Origin: Paramecium tetraurelia
Taxonomy: Eukaryota > Ciliophora > Oligohymenophorea > Peniculida > Parameciidae
Direction: 5' to 3'
Length of the DNA stretch: 64,000 nucleotides
Assembly: GCF_000165425.1 (NCBI RefSeq)
Contig: NW_001798956.1
Coordinates: 311,373-375,372 of the forward strand
The position numbers were made by a program, and so were the translations under genes. The notes under the pieces are model-generated. The model was given only the letters and a program-made list of their open reading frames with translations, did no database searches and was not told the DNA's origin. Within the stretch, counting starts at the first letter, position 1. The number at the start of each line of letters is the position of its first letter. Positions 1-14,400 of the stretch are shown piece after piece.

Positions 1-113
1 TTGTGATCTTTAATTTCTTCTAAAATTTGTTCTGGTTTCGGATTGTCTTTTACTTTTTCATAAATATGGGGTAACTCTCCCCTTATAGGTTTCTTGGAAT
101 TACAGACTCCCAT
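1..113 (-). CDS. N-terminal fragment of a protein with an N-myristoylation signal
   Basis: Only the first 37 codons are inside the window; the gene runs off the left edge. The start is the ATG whose complement lies at 111-113. The protein begins MGVCNSKK: Gly2, small residues at positions 3 and 6, and lysines at 7-8, which fits the N-myristoyltransferase consensus. Cys4 could be palmitoylated, so membrane anchoring is likely by inference. The rest (PIRGELPHIYEKVKDNPKP, then a short acidic helix) carries no domain I recognise. Function unknown. Confidence 0.6.
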   Translation of the reverse strand, partial: MGVCNSKKPIRGELPHIYEKVKDNPKPEQILEEIKDH

Positions 114-188
114 TGTGTTATTTTAAAATCAATATTTAATAATTTTTTTATTGATAAATCTCTAAATTATATGTTATATATATATAAA

Positions 189-1214
189 TCATTTTCTTGA
201 CTAATTTTAAAGATCAAATTAAATGGTTTGTTTATTCTTTTTAAAGGTCTCTGATGCTGCTGCTTCTTCATTTGACTTTAGTTTTTCCTTAAATTATTGA
301 ATACTGTTCATTTTAGTTTGAATCAAACCATTAACTTCCTTCAAAAATTTAGTATTTTCATCATTATTAATCTAATTATCTAATAAATAAAAATAATTTA
401 TACCTTTTATAGTAACCTAATGAAGAGACATAACTTCCATAGATAAATTACTTATAGTTTTTAATAGATTTCTACTCAAATTGTAAGAGAACTCAGCTTT
501 AGCATTTTTCTTAATTTAGATTTATTCCTCTGTTTCAGCTATTTTTGCTTTCAAAATTTTAACAATATCAATAAATTCTAAGTTATATGATATTCCTTAC
601 ATGATTAAATGTTCTTAATCTCTTTAGCAGCTTAAGTTATAAGCATAGTTTAATATCCAGTTTTGTGACATGTACTTCTCCAATAATAAAATACCTTAGT
701 TTATAATCCTAACTAATATTTTTAATAAGCATTGAATTTTGCTAATCTACTTTTACTTTTTCTATCTGCATATTATTTTAGAGATTTAAAATATTTCTTA
801 TATAATTTTAGTCTTTCGTAATTGAGAACCATTCTAATTGCCAATTTATCATATTGTTCTCTCTAATTTCAATATAAATGTTACTTTTTGCAAATTCTAA
901 TTAATTTTTTCTTTCACAATTTCCTGCTGTTCTAAAACTTATTGTTATAATTCTGAATAATTTGTTGAACAATTAGACAATTCTTATTAATATACATTTG
1001 TCTTATTATTTACTTTCAATTCATAAAACGCGTGCAATTTTCTTAATGTGTCTTATTTAATTTCGTTGAGTAAATCATTAAATTCTTTATTATCTTGAGG
1101 ATTAAATTAGACTTCTGTCGATATCTAAGTTATTCTCTCTTAAGTGCTGTCCTTAATTTCGCCAACAGCTTTTTTTAATAAGTTTATGTGTTGTTTCATT
1201 TGAACTGTACTCAT
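189..1214 (-). CDS. Coiled-coil protein, 326 aa, function unknown
   Basis: Start ATG at 1214, stop TGA at 191-189. Two introns (22 and 23 nt) are needed, and removing both gives exactly 327 codons. The protein is almost entirely charged helix rich in K, E, N and Q, with Q often encoded by TAA/TAG. A central segment ends FYYWRSTCHK, a tryptophan-containing helix resembling one Sfi1/centrin-binding-type repeat; this similarity is weak. The tail is EEAAASETFKKNKQTIQF. No signal peptide or membrane segment is visible. It lies about 90 bases upstream of the next minus-strand stop. A cytoskeletal role is possible but not shown. Confidence 0.75.
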
Positions 1215-1306
1215 TATTATTCTTAACTGATTATTTAAAATGAAATAAATATAAAGTTTATATAATTAATATAAATTAGACACTCAAACTAAATAAATAT
1301 TAAATT

Positions 1307-4300
1307 TCATTAACTCAATCTCTTCAACAGACTTAGATTAGTTTTGTCATTTAATACATCTTCAGATAATGTGACTAATGCTAAGATATAATTTTTGTAT
1401 CTTCTTTGGGAATAAATGATTTGCAACAGTATAATAATGAAATACACAAGCAGAAATGTCAAACCGAACGAGTAGAAGTATATTAATAAATTATTTCTCT
1501 ATTCCTTTATGAAATTTTATGATACAATATCTACCTTTTCATAAAATAATGCAAAAGCATCTGAAACATTAAAAAAATACTAAACGACAAGGTTATTAAA
1601 TTCTTTGTAGTACTATATTTCATCAGTTATATTCTTCTGATAAATTCCATAAGTAATCTCAACTTCAAAATCGTTTTTAAATAATGAATCCAAATTACTA
1701 ATAAATCCAATAATCCCTTTTCTCAGGACATCTGAATTATTCTCATAAGGGTAAAAGGAACCATAATTAAGCTAGAACTCATTTGAAGTTAGAGATTTAT
1801 TGCAAAAAGGCAACTCATCCATTAAATAATCACAAAAATCACCCTTATATAGATCATATAATTGTGACTTATCACCTTCATCAATTTAATCACTCAGTAT
1901 TATTGATGAAAATATAGATATTATTTTTTTTTAATAAGTTTAGGAGATGTTTTAAAAGTATTTAGGAACCTGGTCATCTTGGAAGAAAATTCTGAAATCC
2001 CCAATCTCAGGATCACTTATTTTACTAAATTATTCTTCAAAAATATGTTGCCCTTTTAAAATTGATGCAAAAGATAGCAAGAACCCTAACTAAGCTTAGA
2101 ATTTAACATAAGTCTTTATCAAATGTTCTATTGGCATATATTATGTATCACTAGCCTTAATTTAATAATAGCCAAAAGATGCTAATGCAACTAATGCAAT
2201 GTAACAAAATAAAGATATGGCCAACTTCAGAACAATACTAATCGATTTATTCTATATTCGTTCATATAATAGTTATGTATCTCTTGATCTAAGATTTTAG
2301 GATGATTAATTGATTGTTGAATGTATCAACCTCAAAGGAGATTTACATGTATAATAGGATTAACTCATATTCATTTGTTATTTTTCATTATCTGACTACT
2401 AAATTTATTATTGTTTGATCTCAATCAATCGAGATGCTTGATCTTCATTGATCCTTGAAATGATTTGTATTAAATATTTATGTCTCTTTTCAAAATAATA
2501 CCAATTTCTAATATTGATTATGAAAGGTGCGCTAAATAATATTATCTATATAATTAAAACGGTTTACCAAAACACCATAAAATTTGATGTATAGTCACTT
2601 AAAATTAATGTAAACTTTTCAATAAGATAAATGGTATTTTAATATGCTTATATAATATTTAATCTGAAAAACAATAAGGATTTACTAAATTATATGGTTT
2701 CTTTTTAGTATGACACTAAACCCATAGTATTTTCTCTAATTGCAGTAGAAAATGAAGAATAACTTTCAAAACTTATTTAATTTTTTAGTAACGTTAAGTT
2801 AAACGAAGGTGAATGTTAATCTTACTCAATATTGATTAAATCCGAATAAAGTTTACCGAAGTTTGATCGAAACTACTATAAAATTGCCTCTTTCTCTTTA
2901 GAAAAAGAGTTCTTTAAATATTCTGATTGGTTTAAGTTTTGATAGATAACTTAGTTAAATCCATAATGAAATGCTCTATTGTAAAATTGATTCATCAACT
3001 AAGGTGACCATATATATTTTGTGAATGTTAATTTTGCATCAAAATCAAATTCTAATTAGTTAATTTGGATTATTAAAAATACAACAACCAAAATCACCAA
3101 TACTAATTTGTAAAAATAAATCTGAAAAAATGGTTAGCTGCTCGATTATTTGAGTAATATATCATGCAAGATATATTATCCTTTTTATTCTGAACTAACG
3201 ATACTAACATCATTCAATGATTTGGCTTTGACATTTTCTATTTACAGAATCTCATCATTTATATTATCAACTTGTTCATATTCTGCTTTTGTCTCTAATG
3301 GGTTTAACTCTAACTAATACTGGATTAGTTGACCTTTCAGTTCAATTTTTGATAGTTTTACCTTAAATTTCAAAGTTACATCATTTTCTGTCTAGAAAAA
3401 TTAATATTCGATTACTTACAATATGTAGATTGATGAGTTGGCTTAATTTCTCTTATAATTGAGGCTCCAAAAAGTCAAATTAATATGTTTCGTGATTTGA
3501 GTAACAATTCTTTGAACTTAATAACTAATGTTTCTCTGACCTATCTGAACAAATGAAATAATCTAAATTAGGAATATTGCTATAATTATTGAGTTTGAAC
3601 ACAGATTAAATTTAATTTTTATATTGATTATCAATCTTTTGAATATTCTACCTCACAACAAAACTAACCTCCTTTTCGATTAGGAATTCATTATTATTTA
3701 TGATATAAAATAATTCTGTCCAGAAATATTATATATAACTGTATTGCTTCATTTAAGAATTTAATTCATTAAATTATTCTAAATAATTGCTCATTCCAGT
3801 AATCTTACCTGATTGATCAAAAATGATATAGCCTTTATCTTAATTGCCTTTTTTTAACAATGATATAAAGATGAAATCAGACTTATCATTGCTTACAGTA
3901 AAACTCAATTCTAAACATTAAATTTTCCCATTCTCCTGCTACTAGAGAACTTCAAGAGAATTTTAGAGAGTATATGATTTCAACTGATTTCTTTGGAGAT
4001 ATCTTTCTACAAACTAATTATGCAATGAGGATATTGAATCAGGCATTAATTGCTCCATAAATTCTAACTTAAAATCATTATTGTATCCAAAGAATTACAG
4101 CATAGATTTATTACTATTTAGGATTTGACCTCTATGTCTAATCATACTGACTGATAGCATGATGGCTTTATTTTTGATTATCTAAATGGCTTCTAAGGTT
4201 TTATGATCACTTTCCAATATTTTCTTAATGATTTTCTTCTGTTTTATAGCCTAAACATAATAATCTAAATACTTGTCCATAGTTTTACATAATCACAGAG

Positions 4301-5713
4301 TTAAAATTAATTGAGATTTTTAAATAAATAACATTTGTTCTATTCTCAAGGACATTATTTTTTTTAAGCCATCTTTAAGTATTTTAAATAGATTAGGAAA
4401 CTTTAACAATTCTGCTACCAACTTCAGCAAAATTCTTACTGCCCTATATTAAATTAGAGAGAAGATCAATTTATTTAGTAAGAATATTAGTAAATCTCTT
4501 TGAATATTCCATTTCTATTAGGAGATCCCTATTTAATTATTAAATCATTAATGTTGATTTGTTAACTTGCGTAATTTCCTATTAAATGGAGCTTTTATAG
4601 AATTCATTATAACTCTTATAAAAAAAGGATAATTTATTTTACTAGTACTCAAATTTATTGAGAATGAATAAGGCTTAAAAATAGCTTTACTCACTTTTGG
4701 TCAGATAGTCAAATAATATCAAAACATTATTTTCATTCTAAAAATAGTGATTGCTTTTTATTTCATTTTCAACAATTTATTTAATGAAATTAAGATAAGA
4801 TCCATTATCTGATTTATATTAAGTGTCCTATTTTAAAAATAACGGATTAAAATTTAATTTAATCTTATTCTCTATTACATGGAGAATGTTGTTGGATTTA
4901 ATAAATCTAAAGAGATTAATTTGAGTAGATAAGTAAAATGACAATGTTGTCATGTAAAGTAATATATTAAAAATTAAAACTTCATCCATTTTAGTATATT
5001 GATTTACCTAACAATTATGCTATACCCAATCCCAGTAAGAGAAATACTGAAATGATTAAATTGCAAGCAATTAAGCCTTAATTAAAGTTGTGGGGATCAT
5101 TTTACTAAAATAAATTGTGGTATTGAGTCAGAATCTAGGTTATAATTGTAAGCAAATAAAATATGACAAATCCAGTTTAAGTATTAATTACAACAAATAT
5201 AAAAATTCTAATTATATCTAATATATAAATTGCATATAAGTAAGGAGTATAGAATTGATTAAGTGGAAATTATCGTTTACTAAAATTGATTGCTATGTCC
5301 CTTTGAAAGTATGTGGTTGCGGTTAAGAATATCAAAAATAATGCAAAAATCAAAAGAGTAATAATTATTTCCATAAAGCCTGACGAATTGTGATTCATAA
5401 AATTAATATAAGTCACTATAAGAGGAATTCTAAATAACTTTTAGAAAATATTCAAAGTAATGCTTGTTAGTTATGAAATTTTCTGCTGTTTAGGAGAATG
5501 AAAGTATATAAACAGCATTATAAAATAGATTAATGAAAGTGATATGATGAAAACTTCTAATAAGTATTCAGTGTGATTTCTATCTATAAAGAGTGAGTAA
5601 TTAGTTATCTATTGAATGCTGCTTAACATCTTATCATCATATTTGAGTTACTGCCACCCATGTTATGGAAAACACAACGCAACATTTTGAACAAACTCAA
5701 GTATCATAAGCAT
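1307..5713 (-). CDS. Large multi-pass membrane protein with a PAS domain (tmcB-like family), about 1438 aa
   Basis: Ciliates carry large families of proteins with clusters of transmembrane helices around a PAS sensor domain, often annotated as tiny-macrocyst (tmcB)-like; this gene has that layout. The N-terminal third holds many hydrophobic helices (for example VFIISLSLIYFIMLFIYF and IIITLLIFALFLIFLTA). A PAS-like stretch follows about midway, recognisable from KSMLQFFGYNNDFKLEF and YIIFDQSGKITGMSNYLE. The C-terminal half has four further helices and ends near VLNDKTNLSLLKRLSQ. Two introns (22 and 28 nt) are clear. A third frame change near 5008-5047 fits only a 40-nt GT..AG segment, unusually long here, so that junction is uncertain. 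Ligand and partners are unknown. Confidence 0.72.
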
Positions 5714-5811
5714 TTTAATGACTCCGATTTTAGTTTTTGTTTAGATTGAAAGTACATGAACAAAATTTTAATATGTAAAATTCATTTTTTGTAATTTTGA
5801 TAAATATTTTC

Positions 5812-6678
5812 TCATTTTTTCTGATAACTTATTTATAATGTGACTTCTTCGAACTGGGTCCCATTCAATTCATTCAAACAATTAGTCGCCTAGAGTTCGT
5901 CTTCAAATTCAACAAAGGCCACACCTTTTGGTTTGATTCCTCTGAACTCTCTAAACCCGTAAAAGTTTCTAAAGTGCTGTTCCAAGTTAACAAAGTCAAC
6001 CAAGTGCAATCCCTCAACAAATAAGACTTTATTTGGTTAATTTGGAATCGAAGAATTAAATATATAATAATACTTTTATTTTATTGCTGGTTCCACTGTA
6101 GACTTGATTCACTGCTAAAGGCATAGATATAGTTGGTGCTTCTCGTTATTATTTCTAATTGATCATTTCCCTTTATCTTTTATCTTGAATTCTCTTTTTA
6201 TGTTCTTTTATTTTGTCACTCATAGGCAACTTCTCCTTCTCCTCATAATCTCCTTTTGAAATATAGTATGATTTTTCTTTAGCAAAATTCACTTTCTAAT
6301 CATCAGACTTAGTCTTACCATAACTTTATCATACAATTAAGTATTATGAAATGCTTTTTGGGCTTTTATTGCCGCTTCTTCATCTTCCATTAAAATAAAA
6401 GCCTGTCCCCTCATTAAAATATTTTTCTTGACAATTATATCAAGCACTTTTCCACTTTATGAAAATAATGCAAATAATGTTTATCTCATTTCCTCAGCAG
6501 TCACTTTCTCATTTAATCTATTGATATATAAAGTTTTATTTGGTGGATTCAAATCAATCTCTTTAAAATCAACAGTTTATTTGGTTGGGACCTGCTCTAC
6601 CTATGCTTATTGAACAGGTTTAAGTATCTCTTCTCTATTAATAGAAAATAGAGGCGGAACATTTAAACCTTGCAACAT
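5812..6678 (-). CDS. U1A/U2B''-type spliceosomal protein with two RRMs
   Basis: Homologues (U1A, U2B'', fly SNF) bind stem-loops of U1 or U2 snRNA in the nucleus. RRM1 has RNP2 TLYINRLN and RNP1 RGQAFILM, followed by the family's DKVMVNFAK-type end after a 23-nt intron. A K/E-rich linker leads to RRM2 (KVLFVEGLHLVDF; GVAFVEFE). The chosen ATG at 6678 opens MLQGLNVPPLF in the RRM1 frame; an ATG at 6662 is in another frame. A second intron in the linker is required by frame, best fit 31 nt but not certain. About 270 aa, close to the family's usual length. One copy may serve both snRNPs, as SNF does in flies (inference). Confidence 0.9.
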
Positions 6679-6721
6679 AAAATAAAATTTAATATATTTG
6701 TGTATTTAGCATTTCAAAATT

Positions 6722-7872
6722 TCAATCCATATCTTCTATCTCCTCGAAGTAATCAAATTCTTCTAAAGCAGCTGAATCAACAGTCATATCAATTCCTTAT
6801 GATTAGGATTGCTGCATATATTCATCTGATTCTTAAAACTAATCTTATTATAATTATGAATCCCTCAGATCCTAAATTTATAATATTTATACATCTCCCT
6901 CCAATTCCTCTTCTAAATCTTCATTATCATATTTTTCATCCTCAAAATTTCTGTTATCGACCTTCTTTTACTATGCCTTTTTTTAATCTGCTTCCTACTT
7001 TTACTTTTCTTATTATTATTTCAATAATTCTTGTTGCTTTTGCTATTCCTTTAGTTTTTCTTATTCCTTCTTTTATTACTCTAATTTTTATTATTCTTAT
7101 TGCTTTTTCAACTCCTCCTATTATTTCCTTTATTCTTCTTATTGTTTTCGTTGCTATTCCTTCTTTTATTCTTCTAACCTCTTTTACTCTTCTTATTTTT
7201 TTTTTAATTCATCAAGTTTTCTTTATTCATCTTATTATTACTTTCTCTTGTCTTCTTCTTGTCTTTTGAGTTCTTCCTATTTTCTCAATTCATCTTATTT
7301 TTTCTACTCTTACAACTTTTATTCCTATTATTATTTTTATTATTATTATTATTATTGTTATTGCTACAATTATACTTCTTTTGGAGATGGCTGAGCAACT
7401 TTTTAATGAACTTTTTCCTCACTATAATATATATGATGTGAATTTTACGATTATTTTTCTGAATTTCTATTTTTCAATAAGAAATATAGCAATGGCTTTG
7501 TTGTGTCATTGGCTTCAATATTTAATTTCTTGGCAATCTATTCCCTATTAATTTCTTCTCTCAAATTACTTTCACTAAAAAAAAATTCATTCAAATTGAA
7601 TACCTTGAAAATATTGAATTTGTGTAATGCATATCAAAAAAGAGGAAAAACTCTTTTATCAATTCTAACATATCTCTACCACAACCCAATTCATAAATTG
7701 TTTAAGCTTTATTGTTTTCCCAAAAGAATGGAGATGGCTTTTTGTTGTTGCCCTCTTACTAATCAACTACATTAAAGACAGATGCTCTTATTTAAGCCCT
7801 AATCTTTGCCAAGGATCCATTAGCCTCTAAAGATTGTATAACTAAGTTCTTAAGTTCTGTTAACTCCTACAT
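6722..7872 (-). CDS. FOP/CEP43-like LisH centriolar protein, 373 aa
   Basis: The first 130 residues match the FGFR1OP (FOP, CEP43) family: MQELTELKNLVIQSLEANG, then AQIRASVFNVVDQQ and a LisH dimerisation segment around FLFFDMHYTNSIF, then LREEINREQIAKKLNIEA. FOP works at centrioles and basal bodies with CEP350 and CEP19, and it is related to plant TON1. One 29-nt intron lies within the LisH region. After residue 150 the protein turns into a long Q/E/K tract encoded mainly by TAA, TAG and CAA, then an acidic C-terminus ending EEIEDMD. The start at 7872 gives the conserved N-terminus. A basal-body role is likely (inference from family). Confidence 0.87.
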
Positions 7873-7931
7873 TATTAAAAATTTGAAAATAAATAATAAG
7901 AATTTTAATTTTTTATACTATTTTTATTCAC

Positions 7932-8417
7932 TCATTCCAAATCAAATTACTCTAATTCTCCTAATTACATAAAATCAAATGTTGAATCCCTGCGGTTTTG
8001 ATAGTATTCATAATGATCTGCTCTGATCTTTGCATTAACGAAATCCCCATCTCGAAATCTATCAAGAGGATGACCATGAGCAATGCAAAATAATTAATAC
8101 CAAAATAACCTATATAAACAATACACAAAAGGCATTTCTATCTATTAAGAACAACCAGGATCCCTTACAAATTATTCATCAAAGAAATATTTATTATAAC
8201 ATAAGTTTAATGTTATTCCTGTTAGACAACTTAGGATTGCAATTGTCCATTTATAAGGAACCAATTTTTATGTTGGATTGAACTTATAGACCTCCCTCAT
8301 AATGGGAGTCATTTGATCTTTGTACATCAGGAAGTATCTAAAGATATACACTGGTTTCTTGGTAAAAAGCTTTTCTTAAAGCTAAAAAAATTGTGTCCAT
8401 TCGTGAATTCTTCTCAT
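7932..8417 (-). CDS. Small protein with one membrane helix, 161 aa, unknown
   Basis: An intronless frame of 161 codons begins MRRIHEWTQFFQLQEKLF and ends LGELEQFDLE. A single hydrophobic segment (WTIAILSCLTGITLNLCY) sits at about residues 70-87. A Cys/Tyr-rich stretch follows (MPFVYCLYRLFWYQLFC), then a polar tail with YYQNRRDSTFDFM. Size and layout would suit a ciliate-specific subunit of a mitochondrial membrane complex, but nothing in the sequence proves this. The start lies only 35 bases past the stop of the upstream kinase gene. Confidence 0.7.
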
Positions 8418-8452
8418 TTAATAAAATTTAACTATTATAAAATAATATAAGT

Positions 8453-10413
<1,961 letters not shown>

Positions 10414-11493
10414 TAACGATATTTATATTAATTTTATTTGAATTTATTTAGACTCTTAATAATTCTCTACAAAAATCTAAATGCTATAAATTTGCAATTC
10501 CGATTTAGTTGTTAAATATAAGGGATTCAATTACATTCGCATTCAAAATCAATCAGACGATATTATTCTATTTATACTCAAAGTTCTATTCAAATAATAT
10601 TCCCAAACACATACTCCATTATGTCATACAATTAAAAAAATATTTTATTGTAAAATTCTCATCTAAACCCTATCTTCTTTATTATCTTATTTCATCAGAT
10701 AATTTATTTATGTATCAATACTACTAACTTTTAGATTATTAATATAAATTTACTTTTAAGGATAGGTTTTAAGGTATCTTAAACACACAAAAATGTATCC
10801 GTTTAATATATGTTTAATTATATTTAAATGCTCCGAATCTTCAATTTAATCTATTTTTTATTATTTTTAATTAAATATTCAGGAAATTAAAAATTATTAA
10901 AGAAAATTCTAATAGAAAATCATAGATACTTTGATAAATCATCATTAGATTTACATAGACTTAATTTTTATAACAATATCATAAAGTAAATGTTAAAGAA
11001 ACATCTGTTCAGGGATAATAAATAATTAAATAGTCTTAATTTTGGTATTGAAATTGATCCCATTGAATTCAATTTTTGATGATTCTTTTAAATTGAAAAT
11101 ACAATTCTGACTTAATTATTAAACCTTTATTCTTCTGTTTTTAAATAAAATTTAATGTAAATAAATCTACAATGAGTTAAGTTCTTTATGTTTAATTTAT
11201 AATAAAATTACAGAAGATATATTTCACTCTTATTATTCAATTACAAATTTACATACCTTGTTAATAATAACTATGAATACGTAATAGAAATATAGAATCT
11301 TTAACAACTTATAATTTTAGCATAGCATTATAATTTTAGAATAATTTGATGAATAGGAAATGTGACCAGAAATATTAATAGATCTCAGTAACAATTTCCA
11401 AACTGATCCTATTATTAATATTTGATCTATAAATTATATACAAAATTTTTGTTTAGAAATTCAATTATCGTTAATAATTTTATATATATAATA
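10414..11493. other. Intergenic region, about 1.1 kb
   Basis: This divergent spacer lies between the kinase start and the start of the 11.5 kb gene, and is long for such a compact genome. It is very A+T-rich and I found no convincing reading frame. A possible box C/D-like element sits near its right end (11346-11406). Confidence 0.6.
11346..11406 (+). ncRNA. Possible box C/D small RNA (weak)
   Basis: TTGATGA at 11346-11352 resembles box C and CTGA at 11403-11406 resembles box D, about 60 bases apart, a usual spacing for C/D snoRNAs. Flanking ATAAT and ATTAT could form a terminal stem, but it is offset by a few bases from the boxes. No guide target was identified. In such A+T-rich sequence this may be chance. 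Confidence 0.15.
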
Positions 11494-14400
11494 ATGCAGT
11501 GTCGTAAAGTCGAACCGAATGTGATAATGAATTCAGCAAGATTAGCACAACGTCCTGTTGAGGCAAATAAGATGGAGGAAGAGATAATTCACGTAATGAA
11601 GAGTCCAGACAAAAAGAGTCCCAAGAATAGCAAATCACTAAAAAGTGCATCTTCTGGCCCAATCATAAATTTGCAACAATAGATTATAATTCATCAAAGT
11701 GCTCCTACCAAGGACTCTTAAGTTTTATTGAAATTCCAAAATTAAATGAAGAAGAAGAAAAAGAAGAAGAAGACTTAAAAGAAACAGAAAGCAGAAACAA
11801 TAGAAAAGTAAGGATCAGAAGTGAGGATAGATTAAATACTAAAATCAAACTTAAAAAAATATTAAAGTATTTTATGTGATTTACAAATTAGAGGAAAAAT
11901 AAGAATAAATGCTGAAAGAAGAAATGCAAAAGTAGAGAGTAGTTAGTTTGAATGAAATGAGAAAGATGATGGATTAACAAATAAGATAATTGAATTAGCA
12001 AAGATTTGTCAGAGTAAATTTAACATATTATTATATAAAGTCAAGATCTCCACCTTCATCTATGTTGCCTTGGGGTGTTAATTAAAATAAACTAAAGCAA
12101 TATTGGACTAAGATGTTGGAAATCCATGATAAATTAGAAAACCCTAATGAAATGAATTAAAATGCTACAGAATAAGCAATAAAAGAAAAAATGAGGAGGC
12201 ACAAATTAGGATTAGACTTTCTAAATTCTAAACCTGAAAAATAAATCTAAAAAATGATCTAAAGTAAATTCTATTGAAATTTTAGAATAAAAATCAAAAT
12301 AAGTCTTGGAAAATGTTTAATCTCCAAAAAATCAGAAGAGCAATTGCGAGAATAAAGAAGCTGAATAAGATCTTAAACTTTATATCCTGTATAAGAGAGA
12401 ATTATGGAGACATTAAAAAATTGAAGAGTATCTAATTTAATTATTACTAAGGAAGAAATAATAAAAATTGAAAAAAGAAAAGTTGGAATAAAATTTGTAA
12501 ATACTAGAGAAAGAAGCTAAACTATTTGCTAAATCGAGGAACGCTTCCATGAAATCCAGTTTAGCAGTATAAGTAGCTCCTAGTAATGGGCAGTAATCAT
12601 CTCAACACTTTAGAACTTCTGAGCCCCCTAATTTTAACAAATTGGAAAAGGAATATAAAGAACTTATGAGATCTCTCAGACAATCCAGCTATAGTAGTGC
12701 ATAATCTCACACAAGAAAAACAAGTTAAATCAAATTTATAGATTGGTTTTAGAAATTGCCTGAATCTTATCTCTAAGAATAACTCTCTTAAATGTAATCC
12801 ATCAATGAACAAATGAATAATAAGGGGTTTCAATACAAATTAAGTGAATAAGAAATGTATCAATTTTTAGAGCAATTTCTGAAAGAAAAGTTTGAATAAC
12901 AGACTAAGTCAACTATTAAAGACAGATTTAACGAATTATAAGAAAGATTCTAATAAGCATCTTAACAGCAATCCTCTAATAGCTAATTATAATGTCTACA
13001 GTAAAATGTAAATCCTTAGAGTCATTAGAGTAACAAAAGTTAAAATCAAAAAGAATAAGCATCTAAGTCTCCAAAAGAACCAATATAAAATGAAATAAGT
13101 GAAGAATAATTAGAACACGTATATAATGTGGCTGCTACTATCATATAAAAGATTTGGAGAGGCTATAAGACAAGATAGGTTGTTTTTGAATATCTTGAAT
13201 ATCTAATTTCATAGGAAGAATTAGAGGAATAAGAAAAAGAGGAACAAAAATTGTAGTAGCAGTTTGAGGGATTGTCTTAAGAGGAAGAAATCAAATCTGT
13301 AAGTTAAATGTATGATTCTGAAATTAAGATAAACCCTCTTGAATTACAATAATAGGATTCTCCAAATCCTTAATATTAAGATAAACCTATACTACCCTTA
13401 GAGTCGTTATAATAATCAAGTTCAAGAGATACTAAAAGTATTCCTAATCAAACTATTGATTAATTCTTAGAAGAATAATCATCCCCTTAAAAATCAATTC
13501 AATAATAATAAAAATCAGAATAATCATAATTATAAATTTAAGAGTAAGAAAATAACCCAAATTCATAATAAGCATCTGAAAAAAACATTCATTTATATCA
13601 TGGATTGAATTCTGATCCAGAATACTTTATGCAAGTTATTAAATTAAGAGAAGAAGCTTTGTAATTGAAATATGACTAATAATTAGCATTGTTAGAAAAG
13701 ATGTTAGATAAAAAGAAAGTCTCAACTGATTTGTTCTCAGAAAATAAAGATAAATTGGATAAAAGATATAAAAGGGAGAGGGATAAGTTATAATAATCCA
13801 AAAATGAGGTCGAAAGATTGCATCAAATGTTTAAAGACACAATAAAATCAACACAAAAAGACCAATAATTTATGGAAAGAATGAAAGTCTAGACTGATGA
13901 AGATAATCTATCCATTTGGTAAATTTTCTCTATTCGTTCAGAAACAGAGTAATCTGATGTAGAAATAGAAAAAAAATAAACTCCACATTATGGTTTATTA
14001 TAATAAATTAGTAAATATTAGTTAATAATTTAGAGAATGATTAGTTTAAGAAGTATTCTAAAAATAGAAAACAAGTGAGGAGTTTTGATTAATAGGTAAG
14101 TTTAGATGAAATTTCAATGAAAAACGAAGAAATCTAAACAAGTACACTATTTAATGTCCACACAGAATCGATAAATCATTCTTTACACAAATCCTTATAA
14201 TTAACATCCACTCTCTAATAATCTATACCTTCTTAAGAAGCAGTGCAAACTGAATAAATAGAAGTTCCTGAGAATAAAGTTATTTAACTAAAAGAATGCT
14301 CTGATAGCTCAATAATTCCTTTTGATGATAGAAAAATAGATAATCTTACTGATTATATAGTTTAAAACATCATTTCCGAATTTGCTGAAGAGATGAATGA

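Noticed and set aside
6670-7269. A 199-codon plus-strand frame rich in I, L and F with no TAA/TAG/TGA
   Set aside because: It is the antisense of the Q/E/K-rich part of the FOP-like gene; hydrophobic low complexity is expected from the complement of K/E/Q codons.
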